DNA of 64,000 nt, taken from NCBI GenBank assembly GCA_030684395.1, contig JAUXTT010000026.1, forward strand, positions 94,017 to 158,016, given 5' to 3'. Under the pieces are notes generated by a model. That model did not search any database, was not told the origin of the DNA, and worked only from the letters and a program-made list of their open reading frames with translations. This DNA comes from Bacteroidota bacterium (GTDB lineage Bacteria; Bacteroidota; Bacteroidia; B-17B0; Aurantibacillaceae). The position numbers and the translations under genes are program-made. Positions 22,799 through 31,394 of the stretch are shown here, in pieces. The first letter of the stretch is position 1, and every line of letters starts with the position of its first letter.

Positions 22799-23572
22799 TT
22801 ATCCTTTATACTTCATCTTACCCCTAACTAAATCTACAAAGCCGTGAAATACCAACTTAAAAGGATTATAGCTTACAAAACCATCTGTTGTTCCATAAAT
22901 GGGTTTTTCAGTCTCGGGTTCATAGGTCTTAAAAATTCTATCCCATATCATTAAAACACCTCCAAAATTTTTGTCGAGATATATTTTATTGGAGCCGTGA
23001 TGCACACGATGTGCTGATGGTGTGTCAATTATTCCTTCCAGTTTGCCTAACTTATTTATTACTTCGGTATGCAATAAAAACTGGTACAAAAGATTAAAGG
23101 CATAGCTTAAAACAATTACTTGCGGGTCTATTCCTAAAATAGCCAAAGGCATAAAGAAGAAAGGTCCGATAATAGCGCTGAACCAATTTAAACGATAAGA
23201 TGTGGTTAAGTTCATGTGTTGCCCGGAATGGTGAATTACATGAAATGCCCAAAGTGGTTTCCAAACATGTGAAGCCCTGTGAAACCAGTAATAAATAAAA
23301 TCAACCAACACAAATGCTAATACATAAACCCAGGGCTTATCAGGGAAATCGATAGTGGCAAACTTGTGAGCAAACCCCATTACGCTTACCTGATAGCCCG
23401 CAAAAAGAAATTTGGTCAACACAAACCCGGCTATGATACTCAAATTAGCTAGCGATTCTTTAAGCGAATAAACCTTTTTGTTTTCTACAATACTCCAGGT
23501 GATTTCTGCAGCTATAAGAATAACTATTATGGTTAATGCCCAGGGTTTATATTGACCAAACACAAATTCCAT
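22799..23572 (-). CDS. Sterol desaturase / fatty acid hydroxylase family membrane protein
   Basis: 257 residues with about four or five membrane helices. The histidine clusters of membrane di-iron hydroxylases are present: FHRASHVWKPLWAFHVIHHS (HxxxH and HxxHH) and TPSAHRVHHGSNKIYLDKNF (HxxHH), with a terminal WDRIFKTYEPE. These enzymes use O2 to hydroxylate or desaturate lipids; in Bacteroidota, members act on sphingolipids, carotenoids or fatty acids, and the substrate here is not determinable. It starts 2 bp after the stop of the PKD protein gene upstream, so the two form an operon. Confidence 0.88.
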   Translation of the reverse strand: MEFVFGQYKPWALTIIVILIAAEITWSIVENKKVYSLKESLANLSIIAGFVLTKFLFAGYQVSVMGFAHKFATIDFPDKPWVYVLAFVLVDFIYYWFHRASHVWKPLWAFHVIHHSGQHMNLTTSYRLNWFSAIIGPFFFMPLAILGIDPQVIVLSYAFNLLYQFLLHTEVINKLGKLEGIIDTPSAHRVHHGSNKIYLDKNFGGVLMIWDRIFKTYEPETEKPIYGTTDGFVSYNPFKLVFHGFVDLVRGKMKYKG

Positions 23573-23574
23573 GT

Positions 23575-25182
23575 TTATTTAGTTATGATAATTTTTTTGC
23601 TAACTACAACTGAATCGTCCCTTATATATAAATAATATACACCGGATGATAAAGCGGATGTATCCAAACGCAGCTTTCCATTTACACAATTATTTTCCCG
23701 GATTACTTTTTTTCCCAATGCATTAAAAATGGTTACACTGAATTCGTTATTTTTTGATTGATAATAAACTGTTAATTCATCAGTTGCAGGAACAGGATAA
23801 ATCTCCAGTTGATTTTCGGATGATATTGTTTTGATTGATACTGAGAGAGGGTTTACAATTAATGTTACATCCAATGTATCCGTTGAAATGCTGTTTCCGG
23901 CAATCATCCGCACCATATAAGTTCCTGCAACAGCATAAGCGTGCGTAGGATTATCCTGAGAAGAAATATTTGAGGAACCGCTTCCGGGATCCCCGAAGTT
24001 CCATGCGCTTACCGTGTAATGGGTACTTGTGTTGGTAAAACTAACGGTATCTCCTTCGTAAATTGTAACAGGTGAATAGGTGAAACCTGCAGTAGGAGGA
24101 ATTGTATCTCGTACGTTTATAGGAAGTACTATAGTGTCGGACAGTGGGCCGTTGTGTGCAATCAGCTTAACGTTATATATTCCCGGATTTACAAACTGGT
24201 GTTCGGGATTATTGGAGGCAGATGTGTTATTTACACCGCTGGAAGGGTCACCAAACTCCCATGCATAGGTGGTTGCATCGGTACTTAGATTCTGGAATAA
24301 TACCGTGTCTCCCATAAAAGGGCTTACCGGATAATAAACAAAAAGCGCTGCCGGTTGAAAGTATTGTTTATTGTCAATGTATTCCACCTGATTGGTTACA
24401 TAATTATTGCCAACTTTTATTTGAGTAACAGTAAGAACAGGGTAACCTTTTGAGGGGTCCAGCCATTTTAACTCGCGTGTATAAATAGTATCCTGAACAG
24501 GCTGCAACGTATCAACAGCTATCGAGTCGATTTGGGTACTATATGATTCAAGTTTTAATACATTCGCAAAACTACCGTAAGGAGTTGTAACACTTCCCCA
24601 ACCGGTTATTTTGTTTACTCTTTTAATAGATGATTCTCTGTAATATAGTGTTGAAATACTTGTTGTAAATGAAGCCTGACTCGAATCTATATTACCATAG
24701 TTAAGTGGAAACTTATATATTACATCTGCACTGGTGTATACGTTTTTTACGTTGAATGCCGTTGACCCTACACTTATTTTATACGAAGAAGCGCGCTGTT
24801 CCAAAGCAAGCGAGTTTTTGAGGTAATAATCATTGGGATCACTGTACTGCAAATTCCCTATCATGATCGTCCTCCCATCTGTTGACGATGTATTTACATT
24901 AGAGGCGTTATATAAATATGGCCACTGCGCAAAAGAGAATCCGGTTTGGTTTGGTGCCCGCCACTCTAGTACCCGCTGACCATTGCCAATAAGCATCGAA
25001 TAATCCCAAAACACATTTGCACCTGTTGTATCAAAATTTTGAGCACCTAACTGGGAGCTTGTAAGATAAAGCGTATCCCCGTTTGCTGAAAGATCAGTTG
25101 AGTTGTAAGTACTTTGAGCTTTTGAAAGTTGAACTGACAATATTATTGTTAGTCCGCTAAGAATTTGTATGTGTTTTCTCAT
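23575..25182 (-). CDS. T9SS-exported protein with two PKD domains
   Basis: 535 residues. Signal peptide to about 23 (VQLSKAQ). Residues 24-280 are a beta-rich domain typical of Bacteroidota surface proteins (TGWGSVTTPYGSFANVLKLE). Two PKD domains follow: about 283-360 (MGDTVLFQNLSTDATTYAWE, FGDPSSGVNN) and 368-450 (EGDTVSFTNTSTHYTVSAWN, FGDPGSGSSN). The sorting tail starts near 460 (LEIYPVPATDELTVYYQ; YPVP replaces the usual YPNP). It is a surface or released protein with no catalytic motif seen. Operon partner of the hydroxylase 2 bp downstream. Confidence 0.88.
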   Translation of the reverse strand: MRKHIQILSGLTIILSVQLSKAQSTYNSTDLSANGDTLYLTSSQLGAQNFDTTGANVFWDYSMLIGNGQRVLEWRAPNQTGFSFAQWPYLYNASNVNTSSTDGRTIMIGNLQYSDPNDYYLKNSLALEQRASSYKISVGSTAFNVKNVYTSADVIYKFPLNYGNIDSSQASFTTSISTLYYRESSIKRVNKITGWGSVTTPYGSFANVLKLESYSTQIDSIAVDTLQPVQDTIYTRELKWLDPSKGYPVLTVTQIKVGNNYVTNQVEYIDNKQYFQPAALFVYYPVSPFMGDTVLFQNLSTDATTYAWEFGDPSSGVNNTSASNNPEHQFVNPGIYNVKLIAHNGPLSDTIVLPINVRDTIPPTAGFTYSPVTIYEGDTVSFTNTSTHYTVSAWNFGDPGSGSSNISSQDNPTHAYAVAGTYMVRMIAGNSISTDTLDVTLIVNPLSVSIKTISSENQLEIYPVPATDELTVYYQSKNNEFSVTIFNALGKKVIRENNCVNGKLRLDTSALSSGVYYLYIRDDSVVVSKKIIITK

Positions 25183-25365
25183 ATCCTTGATTTTATTTCT
25201 TTGATCAAATTTGCTTACTATTCTTGTTATTAAAAAAATTATTCAACGGAACGCTACCTTTATTCAACGAATGGGGCTATTCGTTTTAAATGCATTTTGT
25301 TGAAGAAAGCTCACGTTTCATTGAAATTTAAGCAGTAAAGGTTTTGTTTTTTCTATCTTAGTTGC

Positions 25366-26415
25366 ATGAAAACGGTGTTGAAGAATCAAGTTGGTTTTAT
25401 TCCCTCAAAAACAGTATTGGTTTTATTGCATTTGGCGTTTTGGATCTTATTCTTTGGGATTATTTTGGTTATTTTTTCGGGCTTCCTCAAGCCTAATGTT
25501 GCTTTTACAAGGTCATTTTTTCTCACCCTTTTTTTGGTTGTTGTTTATTACATCAACACCCTTCTCCTCATTAATATTTTATTTGAACGCAAAAAATATT
25601 GGTTGTACGGAGTTTCGATTGTTTTATTTAGTTTGATGGTAATAAAGTTAAAATTCCAAATGGATTTTGTTTGGTTCGAAAAGGAGAGTGGTTTTTTAAA
25701 AGTAGCCGGAACAAGAGCGTCTCATGTTGTTGCTTCCTTCCCAATTATATTTGACCTTATTTTCAGCACTTTATTACAGCTTCTCTTAAATCGTTACAAC
25801 CGAATGCAGGTATACAGGGCGAGGTTAACAGAACTAACAACTGCTCAGCTAAATTTACTAAAGGGTCAGATTAACCCACATTTTTTATTCAATAACCTTA
25901 ATAATATTTACAGCCTTGTTATAAGGAAAGATGATAAAGCTCCTGAAATCATCCTTATGCTTTCAGATCTATTGAGGTATGTTATATATAAGGGAAGTGC
26001 TCAAAAAGTTTCTCTGACAGAGGAAACTGAACAGCTAAAAAATCTCATAGCATTGAATAGGTTAAAAGACAATGAGAATACAAACATCACATTTAGTACC
26101 GGTGACTTAAACAAACATGGATTTATAGAACCAATGATATTGATTCCTCTGGTCGAAAACTGTTTTAAACATTGGGATGGTGCTTATAATAAAAATGGTT
26201 TTATTCGTATAGAAATGTCGTCGAATGAAAAATGGTTTTGTTTTGTTACCGAAAACTCTGTTTCAGAAACTCCGAAAGAAAGGGTTGAAGGTGAAGGGGG
26301 CCTGGGACTTGAAAATATTAAAAATCGTTTGGAACTGGTTTACGGAGATAAGGTTGCATTTAATATCAGTAAAGAAGCTACAATGTTCAAGGTTAAATTG
26401 ATAATAGAATGGTAA
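25366..26415 (+). CDS. LytS/YehU-type sensor histidine kinase
   Basis: 349 residues. Four membrane helices in the first ~150 residues (VLVLLHLAFWILFFGIILVI and following). Then the His_kinase box of the LytS family: LLKGQINPHFLFNNLNNIYS, with the phosphorylated His in PHFLFN, and a degenerate HATPase (PMILIPLVENCFKH, GGLGLENIKNRLELVYG). It partners a LytTR response regulator whose start overlaps its stop by 7 bp. The short sensor region has no periplasmic domain, so the signal may come from the membrane. Confidence 0.93.
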   Translation: MKTVLKNQVGFIPSKTVLVLLHLAFWILFFGIILVIFSGFLKPNVAFTRSFFLTLFLVVVYYINTLLLINILFERKKYWLYGVSIVLFSLMVIKLKFQMDFVWFEKESGFLKVAGTRASHVVASFPIIFDLIFSTLLQLLLNRYNRMQVYRARLTELTTAQLNLLKGQINPHFLFNNLNNIYSLVIRKDDKAPEIILMLSDLLRYVIYKGSAQKVSLTEETEQLKNLIALNRLKDNENTNITFSTGDLNKHGFIEPMILIPLVENCFKHWDGAYNKNGFIRIEMSSNEKWFCFVTENSVSETPKERVEGEGGLGLENIKNRLELVYGDKVAFNISKEATMFKVKLIIEW

Positions 26416-27125
26416 ACGTTACAAGCTGCATAATTATTGACGATGAAATTCCCGCGTTAAAACTGATGGAACAATATGTTTCTCAAACAGAAGGTTTGCG
26501 TTTATTGGGCCAGTTTAAATCTCCGGTTCAAGCATTGCAGTTTTTGCAAAACAATAAGGTGGATATTGTTTTTTGTGATATTCAAATGCCTGAAATGACC
26601 GGCATCAACATGGTTAAAGTTTTAAATCACAAACCGGCAATTGTTTTTACAACAGCGTACTCTGAGTTTGCTGCCGACGCCTTTGAAGTAGACGCGATTG
26701 ATTATTTAAGAAAACCGTTCTCTTACGAAAGGTTTACAAAGGCTGTTTCTAAGGCCCGCGAGCATTTGCACCTGAAAGATGCATGGAAACAGGAAGGAAT
26801 GCGAATGGAAAATTCTGAAAAAAAATTCTTAACTATAAAATCAGACCATAAAATAATTAAGGTGTTTTTCGAAACCATTTTATTTGTTGAAGCATTTCAG
26901 GAGTATGTAAAAATTTATACTGCGGCCGAAAGATATGTTACTTTGGAACGAATGAAAAACATGGAGGTAATATTACCATCAGAAGATTTTATCCGTGTTC
27001 ATCGTTCCTACATCATTTCTAAATCAAAAGTCAGTTCCCTTTCAGGTAATCTGCTTCAAATTGGCGAGCATCAAATTCCTGTAAGCAGAGAAATGAAGGA
27101 TACCGTTACCAAATTATTGTTTTAA
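26409..27125 (+). CDS. LytTR-family response regulator
   Basis: 238 residues. Receiver with IIIDDEIPA, phosphoacceptor Asp57 (VDIVFCDIQMPEMTG), FTTAYSEFA and DYLRKPF. A LytTR DNA-binding domain follows from about 140 (FLTIKSDHKIIKVFFETILF, EAFQEYVKIYT, FIRVHRSYIIS). It overlaps the kinase gene by 7 bp, consistent with coupled expression. Targets are unknown. Confidence 0.95.
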   Translation: MVNVTSCIIIDDEIPALKLMEQYVSQTEGLRLLGQFKSPVQALQFLQNNKVDIVFCDIQMPEMTGINMVKVLNHKPAIVFTTAYSEFAADAFEVDAIDYLRKPFSYERFTKAVSKAREHLHLKDAWKQEGMRMENSEKKFLTIKSDHKIIKVFFETILFVEAFQEYVKIYTAAERYVTLERMKNMEVILPSEDFIRVHRSYIISKSKVSSLSGNLLQIGEHQIPVSREMKDTVTKLLF

Positions 27126-27193
27126 CATTATTTGATCTTCTATTTTATGAAATCCTTTTTGTTTAACAAATCTTGTACGTGTTCCATAATCCA

Positions 27194-27227
27194 TTGTGAC
27201 GTACTTTACGTAAATTAGTTGTCACAA
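27194..27227. promoter_or_regulatory. Inverted repeat just upstream of msrA
   Basis: TTGTGAC (27194-27200) and GTCACAA (27221-27227) are perfect inverted arms around 20 bases that include the palindrome TTTACGTAAA. The right arm ends 12 bases before the msrA ATG. Possible operator or leader hairpin. Confidence 0.45.
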
Positions 27228-27239
27228 TTTTTCTACCCA

Positions 27240-27899
27240 ATGAAAACAATAAAAACAAATCTTCTGCTTTCCTGCTTCAGCCTTTTATTCTTCTCTTGTT
27301 CGGAAGCACAGCAAAAAAAAGAAGCAACACAACTAATCAATAATCCTACAAGTATGGAAAACAAAACAATGGACACTGCAACCTTTGGAGCTGGTTGCTT
27401 TTGGTGCGTAGAAGCAGTATATCAAAATATGGAAGGCGTAGAAAAAGTTGTATCAGGTTACAGTGGTGGTTTTGTGAAAAACCCGGCATATAAAGAAGTT
27501 TGTATGGGAACAACAGGACATGCCGAAGTATGTCAGGTACATTACAACCCGCAAAAAGTTACGTTTGATGAATTATTGGAAGTGTTTTGGCAAACACATG
27601 ATCCAACTACTTTAAACCGTCAGGGAAATGACATCGGCACTCAATATCGTTCCGCTATTTTTTATCATAACGACGAGCAAAAACAAAAAGCAGAAAAATA
27701 TAAAGCAGAACTCGACAAATCAGGAGCTTTCGACAGGCCTATTGTAACGGAGGTTACAGCTTATACTAATTTTTATCCGGCCGAGGACTATCACCAAAAC
27801 TATTACAATCAAAACGGCTCCGAACCTTATTGTCAATTTGTAGTAAAACCCAAAGTAGAGAAATTCAAGAAAGTATTTAAGGATAAGGTGAAAAAATAA
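27240..27899 (+). CDS. msrA: Peptide-methionine (S)-S-oxide reductase, lipoprotein form
   Basis: 219 residues from ATG 27240; an upstream in-frame start at 27219 lies inside the inverted repeat and is unlikely. The N-terminus is a lipoprotein signal (LLFFSC, Cys20) followed by a ~25-residue linker. The MsrA domain has the catalytic Cys53 in FGAGCFWCVEA, then YSGG, GHAEVCQVHYNP, FWQTHDPTTLNRQGNDIGTQ, YRSAIFY, FYPAEDYHQNYY and a C-terminal Cys (SEPYCQFVV) that can resolve the disulfide. It reduces methionine-S-sulfoxide in oxidised proteins; the lipobox suggests it acts in the periplasm. No MsrB is fused. Confidence 0.95.
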   Translation: MKTIKTNLLLSCFSLLFFSCSEAQQKKEATQLINNPTSMENKTMDTATFGAGCFWCVEAVYQNMEGVEKVVSGYSGGFVKNPAYKEVCMGTTGHAEVCQVHYNPQKVTFDELLEVFWQTHDPTTLNRQGNDIGTQYRSAIFYHNDEQKQKAEKYKAELDKSGAFDRPIVTEVTAYTNFYPAEDYHQNYYNQNGSEPYCQFVVKPKVEKFKKVFKDKVKK

Positions 27900-27936
27900 G
27901 TTTTACCCCGGTTAACGGCACATTGCAATATTATCT

Positions 27937-27944
27937 TAACTTTG
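27937..27944 (+). promoter_or_regulatory. Promoter box (TAACTTTG) inside an inverted repeat
   Basis: TAnnTTTG match 16 bases upstream of the 27961 ATG. It is framed by TTATCTTA (27931-27938) and TAAGATAA (27948-27955), a perfect 8-bp inverted repeat that could let a repressor cover the promoter. Confidence 0.5.
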
Positions 27945-27960
27945 GAATAAGATAAGTATT

Positions 27961-28392
27961 ATGGAATCTAAAAAGCCTTTTATTATAACCATTTTAATTG
28001 CCGTAATTTTACTAGCTATTCTTTCCTTTTTTATATACGATTTAAATAAAAGTAATAAACTTAAGGAAGACAACTTAAGGGTATTAGAAAGCAACCTGGC
28101 TAATGAAAGTATAAGGATAGCACAAATCTCTAAAACCAAAGATTCTTTGCTACAACGAGTAAACTATTTTCAGCACTATACTTCTCTGGTTGATGCAACT
28201 TTTTTCAGGGACAGTACAACACAATCACTCAAATATAAAGCCGGCGACATTGTACTTTTAAAACCAGATAGCTCTAAAGTGGTTATTAAAGAGATCATTA
28301 TTGGCGGAACACAATACGAGCATTATATAAAATACAAAGTGGTATTAAAAGATAGGTCTCAACTGGAAATTACTCCTGAAATGTTGTATTGA
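27961..28392 (+). CDS. Small membrane-anchored protein of unknown function
   Basis: 143 residues. One N-terminal transmembrane helix (ITILIAVILLAILSFFIY, about 10-27), then a helical coiled-coil stretch to about 70, then a compact basic/beta domain (YKAGDIVLLKPDSSKVVIKE, YIKYKVVLKDRSQLEITPEM). No family recognised. Topology suggests a periplasmic C-terminus. The stop directly abuts the stop of the convergent lipoprotein gene, with no spacer and no visible terminator. Confidence 0.7.
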   Translation: MESKKPFIITILIAVILLAILSFFIYDLNKSNKLKEDNLRVLESNLANESIRIAQISKTKDSLLQRVNYFQHYTSLVDATFFRDSTTQSLKYKAGDIVLLKPDSSKVVIKEIIIGGTQYEHYIKYKVVLKDRSQLEITPEMLY

Positions 28393-28980
28393 TCACTGCA
28401 CCAATTCGTAATAGTCGATATACTTATATCCGGTTCCATCCGGATTCTTTACATTGTATTCTGCGCGGAGTTTCATTTTTTTATTTCTTAACTCCAATAT
28501 ACTATATGTCATGCTCATTTGGTTTCCTTTATATGTCTTAGTTCCATTCGAATTTTGAACCGATTCATACCGTACATTAATTTCTTCCTTCGCTTTCACT
28601 TCCCCAACACCCACATTAAAATCCCAAAGTCCTTTATTCGTTATAGCCTGACCATCCAATGTTTCCGTAGAAGCAACCGTGCCATCCTTGCTAAACTCCA
28701 GTTTATATGAATGACTCCCTGCATAAACCTGTGTCGACCACCCCGTTCCTGTTGTATAGGTATATCCGCTTTCCGAATATATAAAACCATCGCTATAACT
28801 TACAGCGCCATTACTACCCGTTTCTTCATAGGTACTTTTTCCCGATTTAAGTTTCCAATCTCCAACCACTCTGTTTTTCCTGGTTCTAAAAGAAAAGGTA
28901 GGATCCTCTTCTCCTTTTTTACAGGAAGCAACAAATAAAATAGTTAAAACAAAAAGAAAGATTTGGTTTTTAATTTTCAT
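28393..28980 (-). CDS. Lipocalin-like lipoprotein
   Basis: 195 residues. Lipobox FVASC (Cys20) then KKGEEDPTFSFRTRKNRVVG. The body has the look of the lipocalin-like domains of Bacteroidota lipoproteins: VGDWKLKSGKSTYEE, YKLEFSKDGTVASTETL, GLWDFNVGVGEVK, YSILELRNKKMKLRAEY, ending in YKYIDYYELVQ. Likely anchored in the outer membrane or periplasm. It starts 21 bp after the DPP11 stop on the same strand, so read-through from that gene is likely. Ligand unknown. Confidence 0.75.
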   Translation of the reverse strand: MKIKNQIFLFVLTILFVASCKKGEEDPTFSFRTRKNRVVGDWKLKSGKSTYEETGSNGAVSYSDGFIYSESGYTYTTGTGWSTQVYAGSHSYKLEFSKDGTVASTETLDGQAITNKGLWDFNVGVGEVKAKEEINVRYESVQNSNGTKTYKGNQMSMTYSILELRNKKMKLRAEYNVKNPDGTGYKYIDYYELVQ

Positions 28981-29001
28981 GTTAGCACAGGTTAAGGACT
29001 T

Positions 29002-31173
29002 CTACTTCACAATATTCATCTCTTTCACTAAATATCCTGCCCCGGCATATTTATCTATAATAAATAAGGTATACCGAACATCGAGTGTAATATTTCTGCA
29101 AATGTCAGGGTTATACATTACATCACTCATGGTACCTTCCCAAGCACGATCAAAGTTTGTTCCTATCAACTCGCCTTTTGCATTGAGCACCGGACTTCCA
29201 CTATTTCCGCCGGTTGTATGGTTTGCAGCAATAAATGCTACGCGTAGTTTTCCGTTTTTATCTGCATATTGTCCGTAATCTTTTTTAGCATACAACTCTT
29301 TTAATTTTGGAAACACAACATAATCATCAATTGCAGGGTTTTCTTTTTCCATGATCCCATCAATGGTTGTGTAATAATCGTACTTGATTCCGTCTTTTGG
29401 TTTAGAGCCTTTTATTTTTCCATATGTTAATCTTAATGTTGAATTTGCATCCGGATAAAATTGTTTTCCCTTCATGTATTTTAACTGGCCTTCCATATAG
29501 ATTTTATACATTTCCGTTAGTCGTTGCTCATAGCTGGTTGTATAGGGCCTTATCTTTGCGTTATAATGCGTCATTGTTTTACTGTAGAGCAAATACATCG
29601 GATCGTTTTGAATAACATCCGTTTTGTTTGCCACATCATCGAGCACCTTACTTAATTTATCCTTGTTTAGTATGGTGCTTGTTTCATAAATCTCTTTAGC
29701 AATTCGCAATGTGTTTCCCTCATACGCAACTATCATTGAATCTATATAAGGAACCTTTTCTCCTTTTTTCAATCCTTTATCATACATATCCAACATCGCG
29801 GCCATCAATTGTATGTCCATTTCACGATTGATAGTTTTATGAAAACCAATCAATGTTGGTTTTGTTTTTTCAAAGTCTTTATTAAAATTTTCGTTTTTTC
29901 CATCTTTAAACTTCTTCGCTTCATTAATTACTTTTTCAAAATTACGAGCATATATAAATGCGTTGATTCCAAAAAGTCCTTCGGTAACATAATCCTGCTG
30001 TTTGCTATATCCGGTATACTCTTCGTATATCTTGTGAAACTCATTAAAAAGGTCGTTGAACTTTTTTGTGTCTTCTGCATTGGTGGCAACTTGCTCTAAA
30101 AATAATTTCTCCCATGCTTTTTTCTTTTCAACTGCTTTGGAAACCTTCAATCCGGTCATTTCACCCAACCACTTTTTCCAATAGTTAGCTACCGAAGCGT
30201 AATTGGCAGCATAGTTAATCCTTGTTTGATCATCTGCTTTCATGTATTTGTCCATGATCTCCAAACGCTTTTCACGCAAGGATACACGAACCGGATCGTT
30301 CACATTCATCAACATATCAACTCCATCGCTGAATAAGTACTCTTGTGTTCTTCCCGGAAAACCATACACCATAGTGAAATCACCTTCTTCCGTTCCTTTG
30401 ATATTGATCTTCAACGAACGCTTTGGAACGTAAGGCACATTATCTTTTGAATACTCCGCAGGTTTATTGTCCTTACCTGCATAAATTCTAAACACTGAAA
30501 AATCTCCTGTGTGGCGCGGCCAAACCCAATTGTCGGTGTCTCCACCAAATTTACCAATGAATGAAGGAGGGGCTCCAACCAAACGGACATCTTTAAATGT
30601 TTCGGTAACAAACATAATGTACATGTTTCCGTAATAAAACGGACGGGTAAACGATTCGTAATGCGTTCCTTTTACCGCTTCTTTTTCAATCTCTTTTGCA
30701 TTTGCCCTGATAGTAGAATCTTTTTGAACTGCAGAAAAATACGTTTGCATATTCTTATTTACTTTCTCGGTTACATCTTCCATACGAATGATGAACATAG
30801 CAGTTAGTCCGGGGTTTGGAAGCTCTTCGCTTTGGTTCATGGCCCAAAAACCATGAGTTAAGTAATCTTTTTCCACTGTGCTGTGATTGGCAATTTGCCC
30901 ATAACCACAATGATGATTGGTAAGCAACAATCCTTTATCGGAAATAATTTCTCCGGTGCAACCACCACCAAACTGAACAATAGCATCTTTTAAACTCGAT
31001 TTATTTATACTATAAATATCTTCTGCACTTAATTTGCAGCCATTTTTTTTCATGTCTTTTTCGTTGAGTTGTTTCAGCAAATAAGGAAGCCACATTCCTT
31101 CATCGGCTTTCACACCAACTGAAACGGAAAACAATACAACAAACGCTAAGAGTAATTTCTTCATAATGTTCAA
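29002..31173 (-). CDS. dpp11: S46 family dipeptidyl-peptidase, DPP11 type
   Basis: 720 residues from the MKK methionine (31164) or 723 from ATG 31173, matching the family length. Signal peptide to about residue 20 (VKADEGMWLP). Catalytic residues by MKK numbering: His85 in TNHHCGYG, Asp in RHTGDFSVFR, and Ser655 in TGGNSGSPVLN. Residue 673, known to set specificity (Gly in DPP7, Arg in DPP11), is Arg in NFDRAWEGT, so cleavage after Asp or Glu at the second position is expected. S46 enzymes remove N-terminal dipeptides in the periplasm and feed amino-acid use. The promoter box at 31184 gives a very short leader. Confidence 0.92.
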   Translation of the reverse strand: MNIMKKLLLAFVVLFSVSVGVKADEGMWLPYLLKQLNEKDMKKNGCKLSAEDIYSINKSSLKDAIVQFGGGCTGEIISDKGLLLTNHHCGYGQIANHSTVEKDYLTHGFWAMNQSEELPNPGLTAMFIIRMEDVTEKVNKNMQTYFSAVQKDSTIRANAKEIEKEAVKGTHYESFTRPFYYGNMYIMFVTETFKDVRLVGAPPSFIGKFGGDTDNWVWPRHTGDFSVFRIYAGKDNKPAEYSKDNVPYVPKRSLKINIKGTEEGDFTMVYGFPGRTQEYLFSDGVDMLMNVNDPVRVSLREKRLEIMDKYMKADDQTRINYAANYASVANYWKKWLGEMTGLKVSKAVEKKKAWEKLFLEQVATNAEDTKKFNDLFNEFHKIYEEYTGYSKQQDYVTEGLFGINAFIYARNFEKVINEAKKFKDGKNENFNKDFEKTKPTLIGFHKTINREMDIQLMAAMLDMYDKGLKKGEKVPYIDSMIVAYEGNTLRIAKEIYETSTILNKDKLSKVLDDVANKTDVIQNDPMYLLYSKTMTHYNAKIRPYTTSYEQRLTEMYKIYMEGQLKYMKGKQFYPDANSTLRLTYGKIKGSKPKDGIKYDYYTTIDGIMEKENPAIDDYVVFPKLKELYAKKDYGQYADKNGKLRVAFIAANHTTGGNSGSPVLNAKGELIGTNFDRAWEGTMSDVMYNPDICRNITLDVRYTLFIIDKYAGAGYLVKEMNIVK

Positions 31174-31183
31174 TTTAAGTATG

Positions 31184-31191
31184 CAAAAATA
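31184..31191 (-). promoter_or_regulatory. Promoter box (TATTTTTG) for DPP11
   Basis: Minus-strand TAnnTTTG match 11 bases upstream of the ATG at 31173. Transcription would start near 31178, leaving about 5 or 14 bases of leader depending on the start codon used. Confidence 0.5.
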
Positions 31192-31267
31192 AGGTTTTGG
31201 ACGGAGTAATGCGGATAAATTTACATGAGCGGGAATTTTGGGAAGGTTTGGTGATTTGTGTGAGAGC

Positions 31268-31280
31268 CAAGAATCAAGAC
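31268..31280. repeat. Short intergenic repeat CAAGAATCAAGAC, copy 1
   Basis: The same 13 bases occur at 32167-32179, and an AAGATGCAAGA block next to the second copy recurs at 35564-35574. All are intergenic. The rest of 31174-31394 shows nothing else recognisable. Confidence 0.5.
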
Positions 31281-31394
31281 GTTAGAACCAAGACAAATCC
31301 TTCATCATTAATAAATTTCGATTTCAATCATCTTTGAAGGGCTTTTCTGCCGGTGTTGTAAACCCAAAAATAGGGGTGAGATCTGTATTTATTT

